Assembly: GCF_029541745.1 (NCBI RefSeq)
Contig: NZ_CP089746.1
Span: 3,410,001-3,474,000, forward strand
Length of the DNA stretch: 64,000 nt
Direction: 5' to 3'
From: Streptomyces sp. LX-29
GTDB taxonomy: Bacteria > Actinomycetota > Actinomycetes > Streptomycetales > Streptomycetaceae
Below the pieces are notes generated by a model. The model worked only from the letters and a program-made list of their open reading frames with translations. It was not told where the DNA came from and ran no database searches. This document shows positions 8,937 through 18,993 of this stretch, one piece after another. The translations under genes were made by a program, and so were the position numbers. How positions within the stretch are numbered: position 1 is the first letter of the stretch; the number at the start of each line of letters is the position of its first letter.

Positions 8937-9246
8937 GCGCCTCCCGGCGAGGGGTCGTCGTGACGGGGTGGCCCACCCCGTGTGACCCCGGCGTCGCGGC
9001 CCTGGGCGGAGAGCGGCGCCGGAGGCGCCTCCGAGCCCACGAGACCCCCGGCAGCGACACGATCAGCCCGACCCCCATCCCCATCCCGCCGCCACGGCGA
9101 ACAGCCGAAACGCGCGGCCCGGCGGTGCCGAACCGGCGGAGACCCGTGGGATCGGTGACCCCGCCAGGCCCCCGGGGTGGGCCACCCCCGTACAAGACCC
9201 CGGGGCGGGCCACCCCCGTAGTCGACGGCCCCTCGCCGGGAGGCGG
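8937..9246. repeat. Non-coding ~310-bp element bounded by ~45-bp inverted repeats (MITE-like)
   Basis: The folP-DUF2156 intergenic region is flanked by inverted copies of one module. The left copy (8937-8981) begins GCGCCTCCCGGCGAGGGG. The right copy (9200-9246) ends CCCCTCGCCGGGAGGCGG and abuts the DUF2156 stop codon. About 40 of 46 positions pair. The interior carries ATCCCGCCGCCACGGCGAAC and GGCGGTGCCGAACCGGCGG, related to the tandem repeats at 5162-5757 and the repeats at 21.3-21.8 kb. No coding potential is apparent and no clear target-site duplication was seen. Confidence 0.65.
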
Positions 9247-11094
9247 TCAGGCCACGCGCTCCACCTCGTGCTGCCGCACCGGCCCCGCGTCGAGGTGGGC
9301 GCACGGCTTGGGCTCGGCGGCCTTGCCGCGGCGCAGCAGGCGGGGCAGGGCGAGCGAGACGAAGCCCTCGGCCTGCATCATGGCGAAGCCGATGCGGGGC
9401 AGGTCGCGGCTGTTGCGGAAGACCACGAAGCGCGGCTCCCAGCGCGGCTGGAACTTGGCGTTGAACTTGTACAGCGACTCGATCTGGAACCAGCGGGAGA
9501 GGAAGATCAGCAGACCGCGCCAACCGCGCAGCACCGGGCCGGCGCCCAGCTTCTCGCCACGCGCCAGGGCGGAGCGGAACATCGCGAAGTTGAGCGAGAC
9601 CTGCTTGATCCCGAGCCCGGTGCCGGCTTGCAGGGTGGCGACGATGAGCAGCTCGTTCATGCCCGGGTCGGCGGAGCGGTCGCGACGCATCAGCTCCAGC
9701 GAGATGCCGTCTTCGCCCCAGGGCACGAAGTGCTGCATGGCCTTCAGATCGCCGTACGGGGTGGGCGCCTCGCCCTCCTCCGGCGCCTTGTGCGCGGTGG
9801 CGATGACGGCGTCGCCGTCGCGCTCGGCGTCGATCCGGCCCAGCGCCATGGAGAAGCCGCGCTCGGTCTCGGTGTCGCGCCAGGCGTTCGCGGCCCGCTG
9901 GACGCGCTCCAGCTCCTCCGGCTCCAGGTCGCGCACCCGGCGCACCCGGGTCTCGTAGCCGTTGCGCTCGATGCGCTTGACCATCTGCCGCACGTTGCGC
10001 ATCGAGCGCCCGGAGAGGGTGAAGGCCGGCACGTCGGCAATGGCCTCGTCGCCCAGCTCCAGCGCGTCCAGGCCGGTCTCGCGGGTCCACACATGGCCGC
10101 CGGTCTCGCTGCAGCCGACCACGGCCGGGGTCCAGGAGTGGGCGCGAGCCTCCTCCATGAAGCGCTCGATGGCACCGGGCCACGCCTCCACGTCGCCGAT
10201 CGGGTCGCCGCTGGCGAGCATCACGCCGGAGACCACGCGGTAGCAGACGGCGGCCTTGCCGCTGGGCGAGAAGACCACGCCCTTGTCGTGGCGGAGCGCG
10301 AAATAGCCGAGGGAGTCGCGGCCGCCGTGCTGGGCGAGCAGGGCGCGCAGCCGCTCCTCGTCCTGCGGGGTGAGCCGGGCGGCCGGGTGCTCGGGCCGGA
10401 AGGCCAGGTACGCGGTGGTGGCGACGGTCAGCAGGCCGAGCGCGCCGAGGGAGTAGCCGACGGTGTAGTCGGCGCCGTCGGTGTAGCGGATCGGGCCCTC
10501 GAAGCCGAACAGGCCCCACAGCACGTGCTCAAGCTGGTCACGGAAGGAAGGGTTGCCGACGATCTTGCTCGGGTGGGCGTCGACGATCAGGAAGCCGAGC
10601 CCCAGGCCGACCCCGCCGAGCAGCACGAAGTTGGCCAGCGCCCTCCAGCGGCTGCGCGGGTCCGGCAGCGCGGCGAACTCCTTGCGGTGCCAGACCATCA
10701 GCGCCAGCAGGGCCAGCGAGAGGACCGCGCCACAGACCGAGTGCCGATACAGCAACTGCCCGGCCACGCCGACCGGCAGCAGTGCCACCGCGGCCGCCCA
10801 GGCCCGCCGCTTCCGCCGCTTGAGGCCGTGCGCCAGCATCAACAGCAACAGTCCGACAACGATCGACCCGGCGGCGGCCAGGGGGTTGACCGCCCCCGGC
10901 AGAACCTCCGCCAGGGCGCGGAACCGGCTGTGCCGGAAGCCGGGAAAGACGCCGGAGGCAAGGTTCAGCAGTCCGATGAGCGTGCACGCGGTGCCGACGA
11001 CCGTGGGGATGGCCTCCGGACGTGGCCCACGTAGCAGGCGCCGCGCCCGCCCGGGAACCACATCGGACTTATCGCCATCTTGCTTCTCAGACAT
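9247..11094 (-). CDS. DUF2156 (MprF/LysX-like) membrane protein, putative aminoacyl-phospholipid synthase
   Basis: A 615-residue protein with about six to seven hydrophobic segments in residues 28-250 and a soluble C-terminal half (~260-590) of the phosphatidylglycerol lysyltransferase (tandem GNAT) type. Motifs include SLGYFALRHDKGVVFSPSGK, GDPIGD, GMNELLIVATL and LNFAMFRSALARGEKLG. Such enzymes transfer an amino acid from aminoacyl-tRNA to phosphatidylglycerol, making the membrane less anionic. This one lacks a fused lysyl-tRNA synthetase and the full MprF flippase. Substrate is therefore uncertain. Its stop abuts an inverted-repeat element. Confidence 0.85.
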   Translation of the reverse strand: MSEKQDGDKSDVVPGRARRLLRGPRPEAIPTVVGTACTLIGLLNLASGVFPGFRHSRFRALAEVLPGAVNPLAAAGSIVVGLLLLMLAHGLKRRKRRAWAAAVALLPVGVAGQLLYRHSVCGAVLSLALLALMVWHRKEFAALPDPRSRWRALANFVLLGGVGLGLGFLIVDAHPSKIVGNPSFRDQLEHVLWGLFGFEGPIRYTDGADYTVGYSLGALGLLTVATTAYLAFRPEHPAARLTPQDEERLRALLAQHGGRDSLGYFALRHDKGVVFSPSGKAAVCYRVVSGVMLASGDPIGDVEAWPGAIERFMEEARAHSWTPAVVGCSETGGHVWTRETGLDALELGDEAIADVPAFTLSGRSMRNVRQMVKRIERNGYETRVRRVRDLEPEELERVQRAANAWRDTETERGFSMALGRIDAERDGDAVIATAHKAPEEGEAPTPYGDLKAMQHFVPWGEDGISLELMRRDRSADPGMNELLIVATLQAGTGLGIKQVSLNFAMFRSALARGEKLGAGPVLRGWRGLLIFLSRWFQIESLYKFNAKFQPRWEPRFVVFRNSRDLPRIGFAMMQAEGFVSLALPRLLRRGKAAEPKPCAHLDAGPVRQHEVERVA

Positions 11095-11241
11095 GTACTT
11101 TCCCGCCGCCTCCGTCGAGAGGATCCGCGCCCCTTGGCGCGGTACCTAGGCAATGTGCGCCCTGCAAGACGGCGCCGGGGCAGCTAGGGTTCCATCGCGC
11201 GGCAGAGGGGACGTCCGAGCCGCCCGACCAGAAAGATTGTG

Positions 11242-12378
11242 ATGGGTCTCACCGCCACCAAGGTCGTGATGCTTTCCGTCCTCGTGGCGGTGCTGCTGTT
11301 CGCCGCCACCGTGTGGCTTTGGCCGCGACTAGCGGGCGGCAGCATACGCGCTGTACTGGGCCGCATAGGAACCCTGCTGATATGCCAGCTGTCGATCTTC
11401 GCGGCGATCGGACTCTACGCCAACCAGTCCTTCGGCTTCTACGGCTCCTGGGCCGACCTCTTCGGCACCGAGACCACCCCGGGTGTGGTGGTGGACCACG
11501 ACTCCCCCGCCAGCAAGCGGGTGCAGGTGGTGGGCACCAAGCGGATCAGCGTGGCCAACGCCAACAACCCGCGGGTCGCGGGCCGGATCGACAAGATCAC
11601 CCTGCAGGGCCCCAAGGCCGACATCGCCAGCCCGGGGTACGTCTACCTGCCGCCGGAGTACTTCCAGCCGGAGTACGCCAAGAAGCGTTTCCCCGCCGCG
11701 CTGGTACTGACCGGCTACCCGGGCACCACCGAGGCGCTGATCAACGGCCTGAAGTACCCGCAGACCGCGCACAAGCTGGCCAGGCAGGACAAGATGCAGC
11801 CGATGGTGCTGGTGATGATGCGGCCGACGGTCGCCCCGCCGCGCGACACCGAGTGCATGGACGTGCCCAAGGGCCCGCAGACCGAGACCTTCTTCACCGA
11901 GGACGTGCCCAGCGCCATCAGCGGCTACTACCGGGTGGGCACCGAGGCCCGTAACTGGGGTGTCATCGGCAACTCCTCCGGCGGCTACTGCGCCCTGAAG
12001 ATGGCCATGCGCCACCCGGACGCCTTCTCCGCGGCCGCCGGGCTCTCGCCCCACTACAAGGCTCCGAACGACGCGACCACCGGCGACCTCTTCGGCGGCG
12101 ACGAGCGGCTGGAGAAGGAGAACAACCTGCACTGGCGGCTGGACCACCGCCCCGCCCCGCCGGTGTCGCTGCTGGTCACCAGCAGCAAGAAGGGCGAGAA
12201 GAACTACAAGGCCACGATGAAGTTCATCAAGAAGGCCAAGGCGCTCAACGCCCGGGGCGAGCCGACCCGTATCTCCTCGATGATCCTGGACAGCGGAGGC
12301 CACAACTTCAACACCTGGAACCGCGAGATCGCCGGTTGCCTGGAGTGGCTGGGCGGCCGGGTCGAGGCACCCAAGTAA
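11242..12378 (+). CDS. Membrane-anchored alpha/beta-hydrolase esterase (antigen-85/EstD-like fold)
   Basis: A 378-residue protein with two N-terminal membrane segments (about residues 8-28 and 44-60) and an extracytoplasmic putative-esterase domain. The nucleophile elbow GNSSGGYCAL places the catalytic Ser near residue 245. VLTGYPGTTEA forms the oxyanion-side loop, FFTEDVPSAI is typical of the esterase D/mycolyltransferase group, and the C-terminal SGGHNFNTW holds the His. I chose ATG 11242; a GTG lies immediately upstream. The gene is convergent with folE, sharing a strong hairpin at 12411-12462. The natural substrate is unknown. Confidence 0.85.
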   Translation: MGLTATKVVMLSVLVAVLLFAATVWLWPRLAGGSIRAVLGRIGTLLICQLSIFAAIGLYANQSFGFYGSWADLFGTETTPGVVVDHDSPASKRVQVVGTKRISVANANNPRVAGRIDKITLQGPKADIASPGYVYLPPEYFQPEYAKKRFPAALVLTGYPGTTEALINGLKYPQTAHKLARQDKMQPMVLVMMRPTVAPPRDTECMDVPKGPQTETFFTEDVPSAISGYYRVGTEARNWGVIGNSSGGYCALKMAMRHPDAFSAAAGLSPHYKAPNDATTGDLFGGDERLEKENNLHWRLDHRPAPPVSLLVTSSKKGEKNYKATMKFIKKAKALNARGEPTRISSMILDSGGHNFNTWNREIAGCLEWLGGRVEAPK

Positions 12379-12410
12379 AACGTTTCCTCGCGGGGCGGGA
12401 CGCCTGAGCG

Positions 12411-12462
12411 GACAGGCGAGCGGGCGGACCGGAGATCTCTCCGGTCCGCCCGCTCGCCTGTC
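12411..12462. terminator. Perfect 25-bp-arm hairpin, bidirectional terminator
   Basis: Two perfectly complementary 25-nt arms, starting GACAGGCGAGCGGGCGGACC, are separated by 2 nt and lie between the convergent esterase and folE genes. There is no U-tract, as is usual for Streptomyces. Just to the right (12463-12500) are short GTATGTC and GTGGTC tandem repeats. Confidence 0.9.
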
Positions 12463-12559
12463 GTATGTCGTATGTCGTGGTCGTGGTCGTGGTCGTGGAG
12501 CCCGGCACACGGCCCACACGGCTCACGGCCGCCGCCGGCGGGGCACCGCCGGCGCCCGC

Positions 12560-13165
12560 TCAGCGCCCTATGATCAGGCTCATCGCCTCGGACCGGGAGG
12601 CGGGGTCGCGCAGCTGGCCGCGGACCGCCGAGGTGATGGTCTTGGCGCCGGGCTTGCGGATGCCGCGCATCGACATGCACATGTGCTCGCACTCCACGAC
12701 GACGATCACGCCGCGCGGCTCCAGGATCCGCACCAGCGACTCGGCGATCTGGGTGGTGAGCCGCTCCTGGACCTGGGGACGGCGGGCGTAGACGTCGACC
12801 AGGCGGGCCAGCTTGGACAGGCCGGTGATCTTCCCGTCGTGGGACGGGATGTAGCCGACGTGCGCCACGCCGTGGAACGGCACCAGGTGGTGCTCGCAGG
12901 TGCTGTACACCTCGATGTCCTTGACCAGCACCATCTCGTCATGGCCCAGGTCGAAGGTGGTGGTGAGGACGTCCTCGGGCTCCTGCCACAGACCGGCGAA
13001 GATCTCCTTGTACGCGCGCGCCACGCGGGCCGGGGTCTCCCGCAGCCCCTCTCGGTCCGGGTCCTCCCCGACCGCCATCAGCAGCTCGCGGATCGCGTTC
13101 TCCGCGCGCTTCTCGTCGAACACACCGATGGGGTCCGCGCCATCCAGCGTCACCGGGTCGGTCAT
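12560..13165 (-). CDS. folE: GTP cyclohydrolase I
   Basis: Converts GTP to dihydroneopterin triphosphate, the first step of folate synthesis. The product is 201 residues. The zinc and catalytic motifs are intact: [12 protein letters not shown] (Cys and His ligands) and [13 protein letters not shown] with the second Cys; [10 protein letters not shown] and RPQVQERLT are also typical. The start at ATG 13165 (MTDPVTLDG) is chosen over a longer ORF because the preceding 25 residues are unlike the family. Two hairpins separate it from ftsH upstream. Confidence 0.96.
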   Translation of the reverse strand: MTDPVTLDGADPIGVFDEKRAENAIRELLMAVGEDPDREGLRETPARVARAYKEIFAGLWQEPEDVLTTTFDLGHDEMVLVKDIEVYSTCEHHLVPFHGVAHVGYIPSHDGKITGLSKLARLVDVYARRPQVQERLTTQIAESLVRILEPRGVIVVVECEHMCMSMRGIRKPGAKTITSAVRGQLRDPASRSEAMSLIIGR

Positions 13166-13199
13166 GGGGGTGCCTCGTTCCTCGTGCGTCACACATGCG

Positions 13200-13241
13200 G
13201 AATGCCGCGTCACCAGGCTAGAACCTGGGTGACACGGCATT
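13200..13241. terminator. Long imperfect hairpin between ftsH and folE
   Basis: The arms AATGCCGCGTCACCAGG and CCTGGGTGACACGGCATT pair apart from one G-U-type mismatch and one bulged base, with loop CTAGAA. It lies 35 nt upstream of the folE start, so it could end ftsH transcription or sit in the folE leader. Confidence 0.6.
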
Positions 13242-13251
13242 CATTCCGGGG

Positions 13252-13277
13252 CGGATGGGGCCTATAGACCCCATCCG
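13252..13277. terminator. Hairpin downstream of ftsH
   Basis: CGGATGGGG and CCCCATCCG form a perfect 9-bp stem around an AT-rich 8-nt loop, 46 nt past the ftsH stop. With the larger hairpin at 13200-13241 it probably forms the ftsH transcription end. Confidence 0.75.
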
Positions 13278-13322
13278 TCCCGGTCTGTTCATGGCCCGTG
13301 GGCCTTGCCGATCGCGTGGCGA

Positions 13323-15365
13323 TCAGACCTCGGTGCCCGGCTCCTCGGGACGGTCCGGACCCGCACCCACGCCCTCTTCCGACGCGGTGCTCTTGGCCAG
13401 GGCCGCCGAGGCCGGCTGGACGCCGTTGGTGAGCGCCAGCTCCTTCGGCGAGGAGACCGGCGGCCGCGTCGACGGGGTGCGCCGCGAAGAGCCGGTCCAC
13501 GCCGGGCGGGCCGGACGCTTGACCACCGGGGCGAAGATCTCGGCGATCTCCTCCTTGTTCAGGGTCTCCTTCTCCAGGAGCGCCAGCACCAGGTTGTCGA
13601 GCACGTCGCGGTTCTCGACCAGGATCTCCCAGGCCTCGTTGTGCGCCGTCTCGATGAGCTTCTTGACCTCCTCGTCGACCAGCGCGGCGACCTCTTCGGA
13701 GTAGTCGCGCTGGTGCGCCATCTCACGGCCCAGGAAGGGCTCGGAGTGGTCGGAGCCGAACTTGATCGCGCCGAGCCGCTCGGTCATGCCGTACTGCGTG
13801 ACCATCGCGCGGGCGGTCGCGGTCGCCTTCTCGATGTCGTTGGAGGCACCCGTGGTCGGGTCGTGGAAGACGAGCTCCTCGGCCGCGCGGCCGCCCATCA
13901 TGTAGGCGAGCTGGTCGAGCATCTCGTTGCGGGTGGTCGAGTACTTGTCCTCGTCCGGCAGGACCATGGTGTAACCCAGGGCGCGGCCGCGGGAGAGGAT
14001 CGTGACCTTGTGCACCGGATCGCTGTTGGGAGAGGCCGCCGCGACCAGGGCGTGACCGCCCTCGTGGTACGCGGTGATCTTCTTCTCCTTGTCGCTCATG
14101 ATCCGGGTCCGCTTCTGCGGGCCGGCCACGACGCGGTCGATCGCCTCGTCCAGGAAGTGGTTGTCGATCAGCTTCTTGTCACTGCGGGCCGTCAGCAGAG
14201 CGGCCTCGTTCAGCACGTTGGAGAGATCGGCACCGGTGAAGCCGGGGGTGCGCCGCGCGACGGCCGACAGGTCGACGTCCGGGGCGACCGGCTTGCCCTT
14301 CTGGTGCACCTTGAGGATCTCCAGGCGGCCCTGCATGTCCGGGCGGTCGACGGCGATCTGCCGGTCGAAGCGGCCGGGGCGCAGCAGCGCCGGGTCCAGG
14401 ATGTCCGGGCGGTTGGTGGCGGCGATCAGGATCACGCCACCCTTGACGTCGAAGCCGTCCATCTCGACGAGCAGCTGGTTCAGGGTCTGCTCGCGCTCGT
14501 CGTGACCGCCGCCCATGCCGGCGCCGCGGTGGCGACCGACGGCGTCGATCTCGTCGACGAAGACGATCGCCGGGGCGTTCGCCTTGGCCTGCTCGAACAG
14601 GTCGCGGACCCGGGAGGCGCCGACACCCACGAACATCTCGACGAAGTCGGAGCCGGAGATCGAGTAGAACGGCACCCCGGCCTCGCCGGCCACGGCGCGC
14701 GCCAGCAGCGTCTTACCGGTGCCGGGCGGGCCGTACAGCAGCACGCCCTTGGGGATCTTGGCGCCGACGGCCTGGAACTTCGCCGGCTCCTGGAGGAACT
14801 CCTTGATCTCCTGGAGCTCCTCGACGGCCTCGTCGGCGCCCGCGACGTCGGCGAAGGTCGTCTTCGGGGTGTCCTTGGTGATCAGCTTCGCCTTGGACTT
14901 GCCGAAGTTCATGACCCGGGAGCCGCCGCCCTGCATCTGATTCATCAGGAACAGGAAGACGACGACGATGAGCACGAAGGGCAGCAGCGAGAGCAGAATC
15001 CCGACGAACGGGTTCTGCTTCGACGTCGTGACGTTGTAGCCGTCCTCGATCTGGCCCTTCTCGGCGTTGGCCTGGAGGGTCTTGGCGACCTCCAGCCCCT
15101 GGTCGCCGATGTAGGTGGCCTGGAGCTTGTCGCTCCCCTCGATCTTGGGGGCGTTGTCCTTCAGCTTGATCTTGATCTTGTGGTCATCGCCGGTGGTCAG
15201 TTCGGCCGACTTGACCCGGTTCTTGTCGATCGCTTCGACGACCTGGCTGGTGTCCACCGACTTGTAGCCGCCGGACGAGCCGACGACCTGCATCAACACG
15301 ACCACGGCGAGGACGGCCAGCACGATCCACATGACCGGCCCACGGAAGTAGCGCTTCACGTCCAT
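13323..15365 (-). CDS. ftsH: ATP-dependent zinc metalloprotease FtsH
   Basis: Membrane-bound AAA+ protease of 680 residues that degrades misfolded membrane and regulatory proteins. Two membrane helices (about residues 10-28 and 120-142) flank an extracytoplasmic segment. Then follow Walker A GPPGTGKT (~212-219), Walker B FVDEID (~269-274), the second region of homology ending RPGRFDRQ, and the zinc motif HEGGH (~434-438; actinobacterial Gly variant of HEAGH). The start is ATG 15365 ([11 protein letters not shown]), the family start, rather than the upstream ATG at 15401. The C-terminal ~60 residues are Pro/Ala-rich and variable. Confidence 0.97.
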   Translation of the reverse strand: MDVKRYFRGPVMWIVLAVLAVVVLMQVVGSSGGYKSVDTSQVVEAIDKNRVKSAELTTGDDHKIKIKLKDNAPKIEGSDKLQATYIGDQGLEVAKTLQANAEKGQIEDGYNVTTSKQNPFVGILLSLLPFVLIVVVFLFLMNQMQGGGSRVMNFGKSKAKLITKDTPKTTFADVAGADEAVEELQEIKEFLQEPAKFQAVGAKIPKGVLLYGPPGTGKTLLARAVAGEAGVPFYSISGSDFVEMFVGVGASRVRDLFEQAKANAPAIVFVDEIDAVGRHRGAGMGGGHDEREQTLNQLLVEMDGFDVKGGVILIAATNRPDILDPALLRPGRFDRQIAVDRPDMQGRLEILKVHQKGKPVAPDVDLSAVARRTPGFTGADLSNVLNEAALLTARSDKKLIDNHFLDEAIDRVVAGPQKRTRIMSDKEKKITAYHEGGHALVAAASPNSDPVHKVTILSRGRALGYTMVLPDEDKYSTTRNEMLDQLAYMMGGRAAEELVFHDPTTGASNDIEKATATARAMVTQYGMTERLGAIKFGSDHSEPFLGREMAHQRDYSEEVAALVDEEVKKLIETAHNEAWEILVENRDVLDNLVLALLEKETLNKEEIAEIFAPVVKRPARPAWTGSSRRTPSTRPPVSSPKELALTNGVQPASAALAKSTASEEGVGAGPDRPEEPGTEV

Positions 15366-15609
15366 CCATACGGGGCGGTGCCGCCCCGTCCCTCCTGCCA
15401 CAGTGAGGCACGGCAGCCTCTGCGAACTTTTTGATCCGGTCCGACGGCTGCCTGTGCGTGCGGTGTCTTACTCGGCCTGAAAAAGACTGACCTTCGGACG
15501 GTACCCCAGCATTGTCACCCGACGCCGCTGTGGACGGTTAACAAAACCGTCCTCCCATGCTCCAACGGCGGAAACGCCTGTCAGGTTCCCGCCGTGTCTC
15601 CAGGGTGCC

Positions 15610-16164
15610 TCAGCCGCCGTAGACGTGCGGCGCCAGCGTTCCCACGAACGGGAGGTTCCGGTACTTCTCGGCGTAGTCCAGGCCGTAGCCGACCACGAAC
15701 TCGTTGGGGATGTCGAACCCGACCCACTTCACGTCGATGGCGACCTTGGCCGCCTCCGGCTTGCGCAGCAGGGTGCAGACGTTCAGCGAGGCGGGCTCGC
15801 GCGACCCCAGGTTCGACAGCAGCCAGGACAGCGTCAGCCCGGAGTCGATGATGTCCTCGACGATCAGGACGTGCTTGCCCTTGATGTCGGTGTCGAGGTC
15901 CTTGAGGATCCGGACCACGCCCGAGGACTGGGTGCCCGCGCCGTAGGACGACACGGCCATCCAGTCCATGGTGACCGGGGTGGCCAGCGCGCGCGCCAGG
16001 TCCGCCATGACCATCACGGCGCCCTTGAGGACGCCGACGATGAGCAGGTCCTTGCCCGCGTAGTCCGCGTCGATCTTCGCGGCCAGCTCGGCGAGCTTCG
16101 CGTCGATCTCTTCCTTGGTGATCAGGACAGCCTGGAGGTCGGTGCCCATGTCCTTGTCGTCCAC
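15610..16164 (-). CDS. hpt: Hypoxanthine phosphoribosyltransferase
   Basis: Purine salvage enzyme making IMP/GMP from hypoxanthine/guanine and PRPP. It shows the PRPP loop [18 protein letters not shown], the flexible-loop [28 protein letters not shown] and [23 protein letters not shown] near the C-terminus. I chose GTG 16164 ([11 protein letters not shown]), with GAGAG eight nucleotides upstream; GTG 16173 and ATG 16149 are possible. It is co-directional with tilS (46-bp gap), a conserved neighbour pair upstream of ftsH. Confidence 0.95.
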   Translation of the reverse strand: MDDKDMGTDLQAVLITKEEIDAKLAELAAKIDADYAGKDLLIVGVLKGAVMVMADLARALATPVTMDWMAVSSYGAGTQSSGVVRILKDLDTDIKGKHVLIVEDIIDSGLTLSWLLSNLGSREPASLNVCTLLRKPEAAKVAIDVKWVGFDIPNEFVVGYGLDYAEKYRNLPFVGTLAPHVYGG

Positions 16165-16210
16165 CCGTGCCACTCTCGTTCGTTGCAGGACTCCGTGCGG
16201 CACGGGCGGC

Positions 16211-17434
16211 TCAGCCCTGCCGGATGACCAGTCTGCCACCCTGCCGGCGGACCTCGACCCGGCCGGGCAGGTTGATGGCCCGCTGACCGCGCCATCCGGT
16301 GATCAGCCGGTCGACCTCCTCGATGTGCCGGGCGAAGAGCGAACCGGCCGGGGAACCTGCGGTGATGGCCGCGCGTCGCAGCACCCGGCGCCGCACGGCC
16401 GGGGGCAGCGCGTGCAGCCGGACGGTGTCGAGTTCCACACCCTCGTCACTGGCGACGGCCCGGACATCGGCCTCCGCGCGGGCGGCCCAGTCGTCCAGGG
16501 CGTCCGCGTCGTCGCGGGAGAGCTGGGCGGTGCGGGCCAGCGCCTCGACCACGCCCTTGCCGAGCGCCTTCTCCAGCACCGGCAGCGCCTCGTGACGGAC
16601 CCGGGAGCGGGTGTACGCCGGATCCACGTTGTGCGGGTCGTCCCAGACCGGCAGGGACTGGGCCAGGCAGGCGCGGCGCGCGGTCTGCCGGTCGAGCTGG
16701 AGGAAGGGGCGACGGTAGCGGCCGTCGACGCCGGAGACCTGGGCCATGCCGGACAGCGAGCGGGTGCCGGACCCGCGGGCGAGACCGAGCAGGACCGTCT
16801 CTGCCTGGTCGTCGCGGGTGTGGCCGAGCAGCACGGCGGCGGCGCCGTGGCGCTCGGCGGCGGAGTCGAGGGCGGCGTAGCGGGCGTCGCGGGCGGCGGC
16901 CTCCGGGCCGCCGTCCCGGCCGACGGTCACCGCGACGGACTCGACCGGGTCCAGGCCCAGCAGCCGCAGCCGCTCGGCCACCTCGGCGGCGCGCAGCTCG
17001 GAGCCGGGCTGCAGCCCGTGGTCGACGGTGACGGCCCCGGCGCGGACGCCGAGCTTGGGGGCCTCGAAGGCGAGCGCGGAGGCCAGCGCCATGGAGTCCG
17101 CGCCGCCGGAGCAGGCGACGAGCACCAGCGGCCGCTGTCCGGGGTCCGGGCGGCCGGGGGCGGGGACGGAGGCGCGGGCCGCGGGCGGCGCCGAGGCGGC
17201 GGCCGACAGCGGGGAGCGAGCGGCGGGCGCGGTCGGTACGGCCGGCGGGGCCTGGTGGGGGCGGGGGGCGGCGCGCTGCGGGGTGGGGGTCGCGGGGCGC
17301 GCGGCGGGGGGGACCGGATGCGCCGGGTGCGTCGTGCGGGTGGCCGGGGGCGGCGGGGGGTAGTCGAGCAGGACGTCATGCAGGACGCGGCGGACCGCCA
17401 GGCGTATCGCGGCGACCGCAGGATGGGGACCCAT
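16211..17434 (-). CDS. tilS: tRNA(Ile)-lysidine synthase with a long Pro/Ala-rich N-terminal insertion
   Basis: Ligates lysine to C34 of tRNA-Ile(CAU). The PP-loop [12 protein letters not shown] and the [39 protein letters not shown] and [19 protein letters not shown] segments are all N-type TilS motifs. The start [18 protein letters not shown] is normal, but about 75 residues rich in Pro, Ala and Thr (roughly residues 25-100) separate it from the PP-loop. This linker is probably disordered. The C-terminal substrate-binding domain is short, ending [19 protein letters not shown]. Confidence 0.95.
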   Translation of the reverse strand: MGPHPAVAAIRLAVRRVLHDVLLDYPPPPPATRTTHPAHPVPPAARPATPTPQRAAPRPHQAPPAVPTAPAARSPLSAAASAPPAARASVPAPGRPDPGQRPLVLVACSGGADSMALASALAFEAPKLGVRAGAVTVDHGLQPGSELRAAEVAERLRLLGLDPVESVAVTVGRDGGPEAAARDARYAALDSAAERHGAAAVLLGHTRDDQAETVLLGLARGSGTRSLSGMAQVSGVDGRYRRPFLQLDRQTARRACLAQSLPVWDDPHNVDPAYTRSRVRHEALPVLEKALGKGVVEALARTAQLSRDDADALDDWAARAEADVRAVASDEGVELDTVRLHALPPAVRRRVLRRAAITAGSPAGSLFARHIEEVDRLITGWRGQRAINLPGRVEVRRQGGRLVIRQG

Positions 17435-17736
17435 GTCCGTTTCCCATCTGTCAATCGAGGGGGTGCCTCGGGGGTCGTACGAGCTTTTTCGTCACGAGCT
17501 GTTTCACGAGCCGGTGTCAGCGCGGTTGCACACCAGGCCCTGCGGTGCCCGCCGGCCGGGGCCCTTCAGGGGGTTCGCGGGCTTCGGGGCGGGTCACTTC
17601 GGGGCTTTCGTCACGCTGAGTACGTTGATGGTGACAGAAGCGAGCTGTTCCCCGAGCATCGCACGCCTACCCGTGACTCACGGTCCCTCGGACGAGTGAT
17701 AGCGGGAGCGTTCACCTGCCGTAGGGGGTGCCGGAG
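17435..17736. other. 302-bp gap upstream of tilS, no gene supported
   Basis: Lies between tilS and the zinc metalloprotease gene, both on the minus strand. An 88-codon plus-strand ORF here has no recognisable family, no ribosome-binding site and a composition unlike its neighbours. The stretch probably holds the tilS promoter and leader; I see no convincing hairpin. Confidence 0.5.
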
Positions 17737-18900
17737 CTAGGGCTCTCCCGTACGGTGCACCCGCGCGACCCAGTCGGCGGGTTTGCTGATCTCCGTCTTG
17801 GTCGGGAGCGTGTTCGGCGAGGTCCAGACCCGGTTGAAGCCGTCCATACCGACCTGGTCCACCACCGCCCGCACGAAGCGCTCGCCGTCACGGTACTGCC
17901 GCAGCTTGGCGTCGAGTCCCAGCAGTCTGCGCAGCGCCTGGTCGAGCCGGCCGGCTCCCGACGCCCGCCGCTTCTGGAACTTCTCCCGGATCTCCGCCAC
18001 GGACGGGACGACGCCCGGGCCGACCCCGTCCATCACATAGTCCGCGTGGCCCTCCAGCAGCGACATCACGGCGGTGAGCCGGGCCAGGATCTCCCGCTGC
18101 GCCGGGGTCTGCACCAGCTCCACGATGGACCGCCCGCCGCGCTGCCCGTCGCCGTCCTGCCCGCCGAGCGACTGCACGGCCTCCCGGAACCGCTCCAGCA
18201 GGGTCGCCGGGTCCACGTCGGTCTCGCCGAGGAACGCCTGGATCTCGGACTCGATGTGGTCGCGCAGCCAGGGCACGGCGGTGAACTGGGTGCGGTGCGT
18301 CTCCTCGTGCAGGCACACCCACAGCCGGAAGTCGTGCGGGTCCACGTCGAGCTCGCGCTCCACGTGGACGATGTTGGGCGCGACGAGCAGCAGCCGGCCG
18401 CCGGCGGGGGAGGCCGCGGGCAGCTCGCGGGTGGGCGGCGCGAAGGTCTCGTACTGGCCGAGCACCCGGGAGGCGAGGAACGACAGCAGCATGCCCAGCT
18501 CCACGCCGGTCACCTTGCCGCCCACCGTGCCGAGCACGGCCCCGCCCGGCACCCCGCTGCGGCGGTCCTGCATCTTGCCCAGCAGCGGGCGCAGCACCTC
18601 GCGGAAGCCGGCCACGTTGGCCCGGATCCAGCCCGCCCGGTCGACCACGAGGACGGGGGTGTCCGTCGCGCTCCGGGCGCCGGTCTGCCCGCCGCCCGGT
18701 TCTCCACCGCCCGCGCCGTCGGGGAACATCCGTGTGAAGGCGCGTACGTGCTCCTCCGACGCCTTGGCGTGCCGGCGCAGCTCGGCGACGACGGCCCGCG
18801 CCTCGTCCCGGCTCACCTCGGGCCCCGGCCGCACCAGCCGGGTCGCGGTCGCCACCGCGAGGTTCCAGTCGACCATCTCCGCATCACCGAGGCTCGTCAT
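17737..18900 (-). CDS. Zinc-dependent metalloprotease, DUF2342/F420-associated family
   Basis: A 387-residue cytoplasmic protein with the gluzincin motif HEETH within VCLHEETHRTQF (near residue 200), followed by LEGHADYVMDGVGPGVVPSV, which supplies a downstream Glu/His/Asp set. Internal blocks GREVLRPLLGKM-like and KPADWVARVH at the C-terminus also fit. The family is conserved in actinobacteria near tilS and dacB and is annotated as a zinc metalloprotease of unknown substrate. Confidence 0.88.
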   Translation of the reverse strand: MTSLGDAEMVDWNLAVATATRLVRPGPEVSRDEARAVVAELRRHAKASEEHVRAFTRMFPDGAGGGEPGGGQTGARSATDTPVLVVDRAGWIRANVAGFREVLRPLLGKMQDRRSGVPGGAVLGTVGGKVTGVELGMLLSFLASRVLGQYETFAPPTRELPAASPAGGRLLLVAPNIVHVERELDVDPHDFRLWVCLHEETHRTQFTAVPWLRDHIESEIQAFLGETDVDPATLLERFREAVQSLGGQDGDGQRGGRSIVELVQTPAQREILARLTAVMSLLEGHADYVMDGVGPGVVPSVAEIREKFQKRRASGAGRLDQALRRLLGLDAKLRQYRDGERFVRAVVDQVGMDGFNRVWTSPNTLPTKTEISKPADWVARVHRTGEP

Positions 18901-18993
18901 GGCTTCACGGTACGTGGGACGCGGGGCGTGTGGGAGGAGTCGCCGGCTTCGCCCCGACCACGACGGGGCGGCCGGCGCTCACACCCGTGGTCG

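Noticed and set aside
8933..10519. 528-codon minus ORF through the DUF2156 gene
   Set aside because: Shadow in another frame; lacks motifs, whereas the DUF2156 frame has continuous conserved blocks.
12463..12500. Possible CRISPR or regulatory tandem array (GTATGTC and GTGGTC repeats)
   Set aside because: Only 6-7-bp units, no spacers, no cas genes; ordinary simple-sequence repeats. No CRISPR array was seen anywhere in the window.
17433..17699. 88-codon plus ORF between tilS and the metalloprotease gene
   Set aside because: No homologous pattern or ribosome-binding site; overlaps the tilS promoter.
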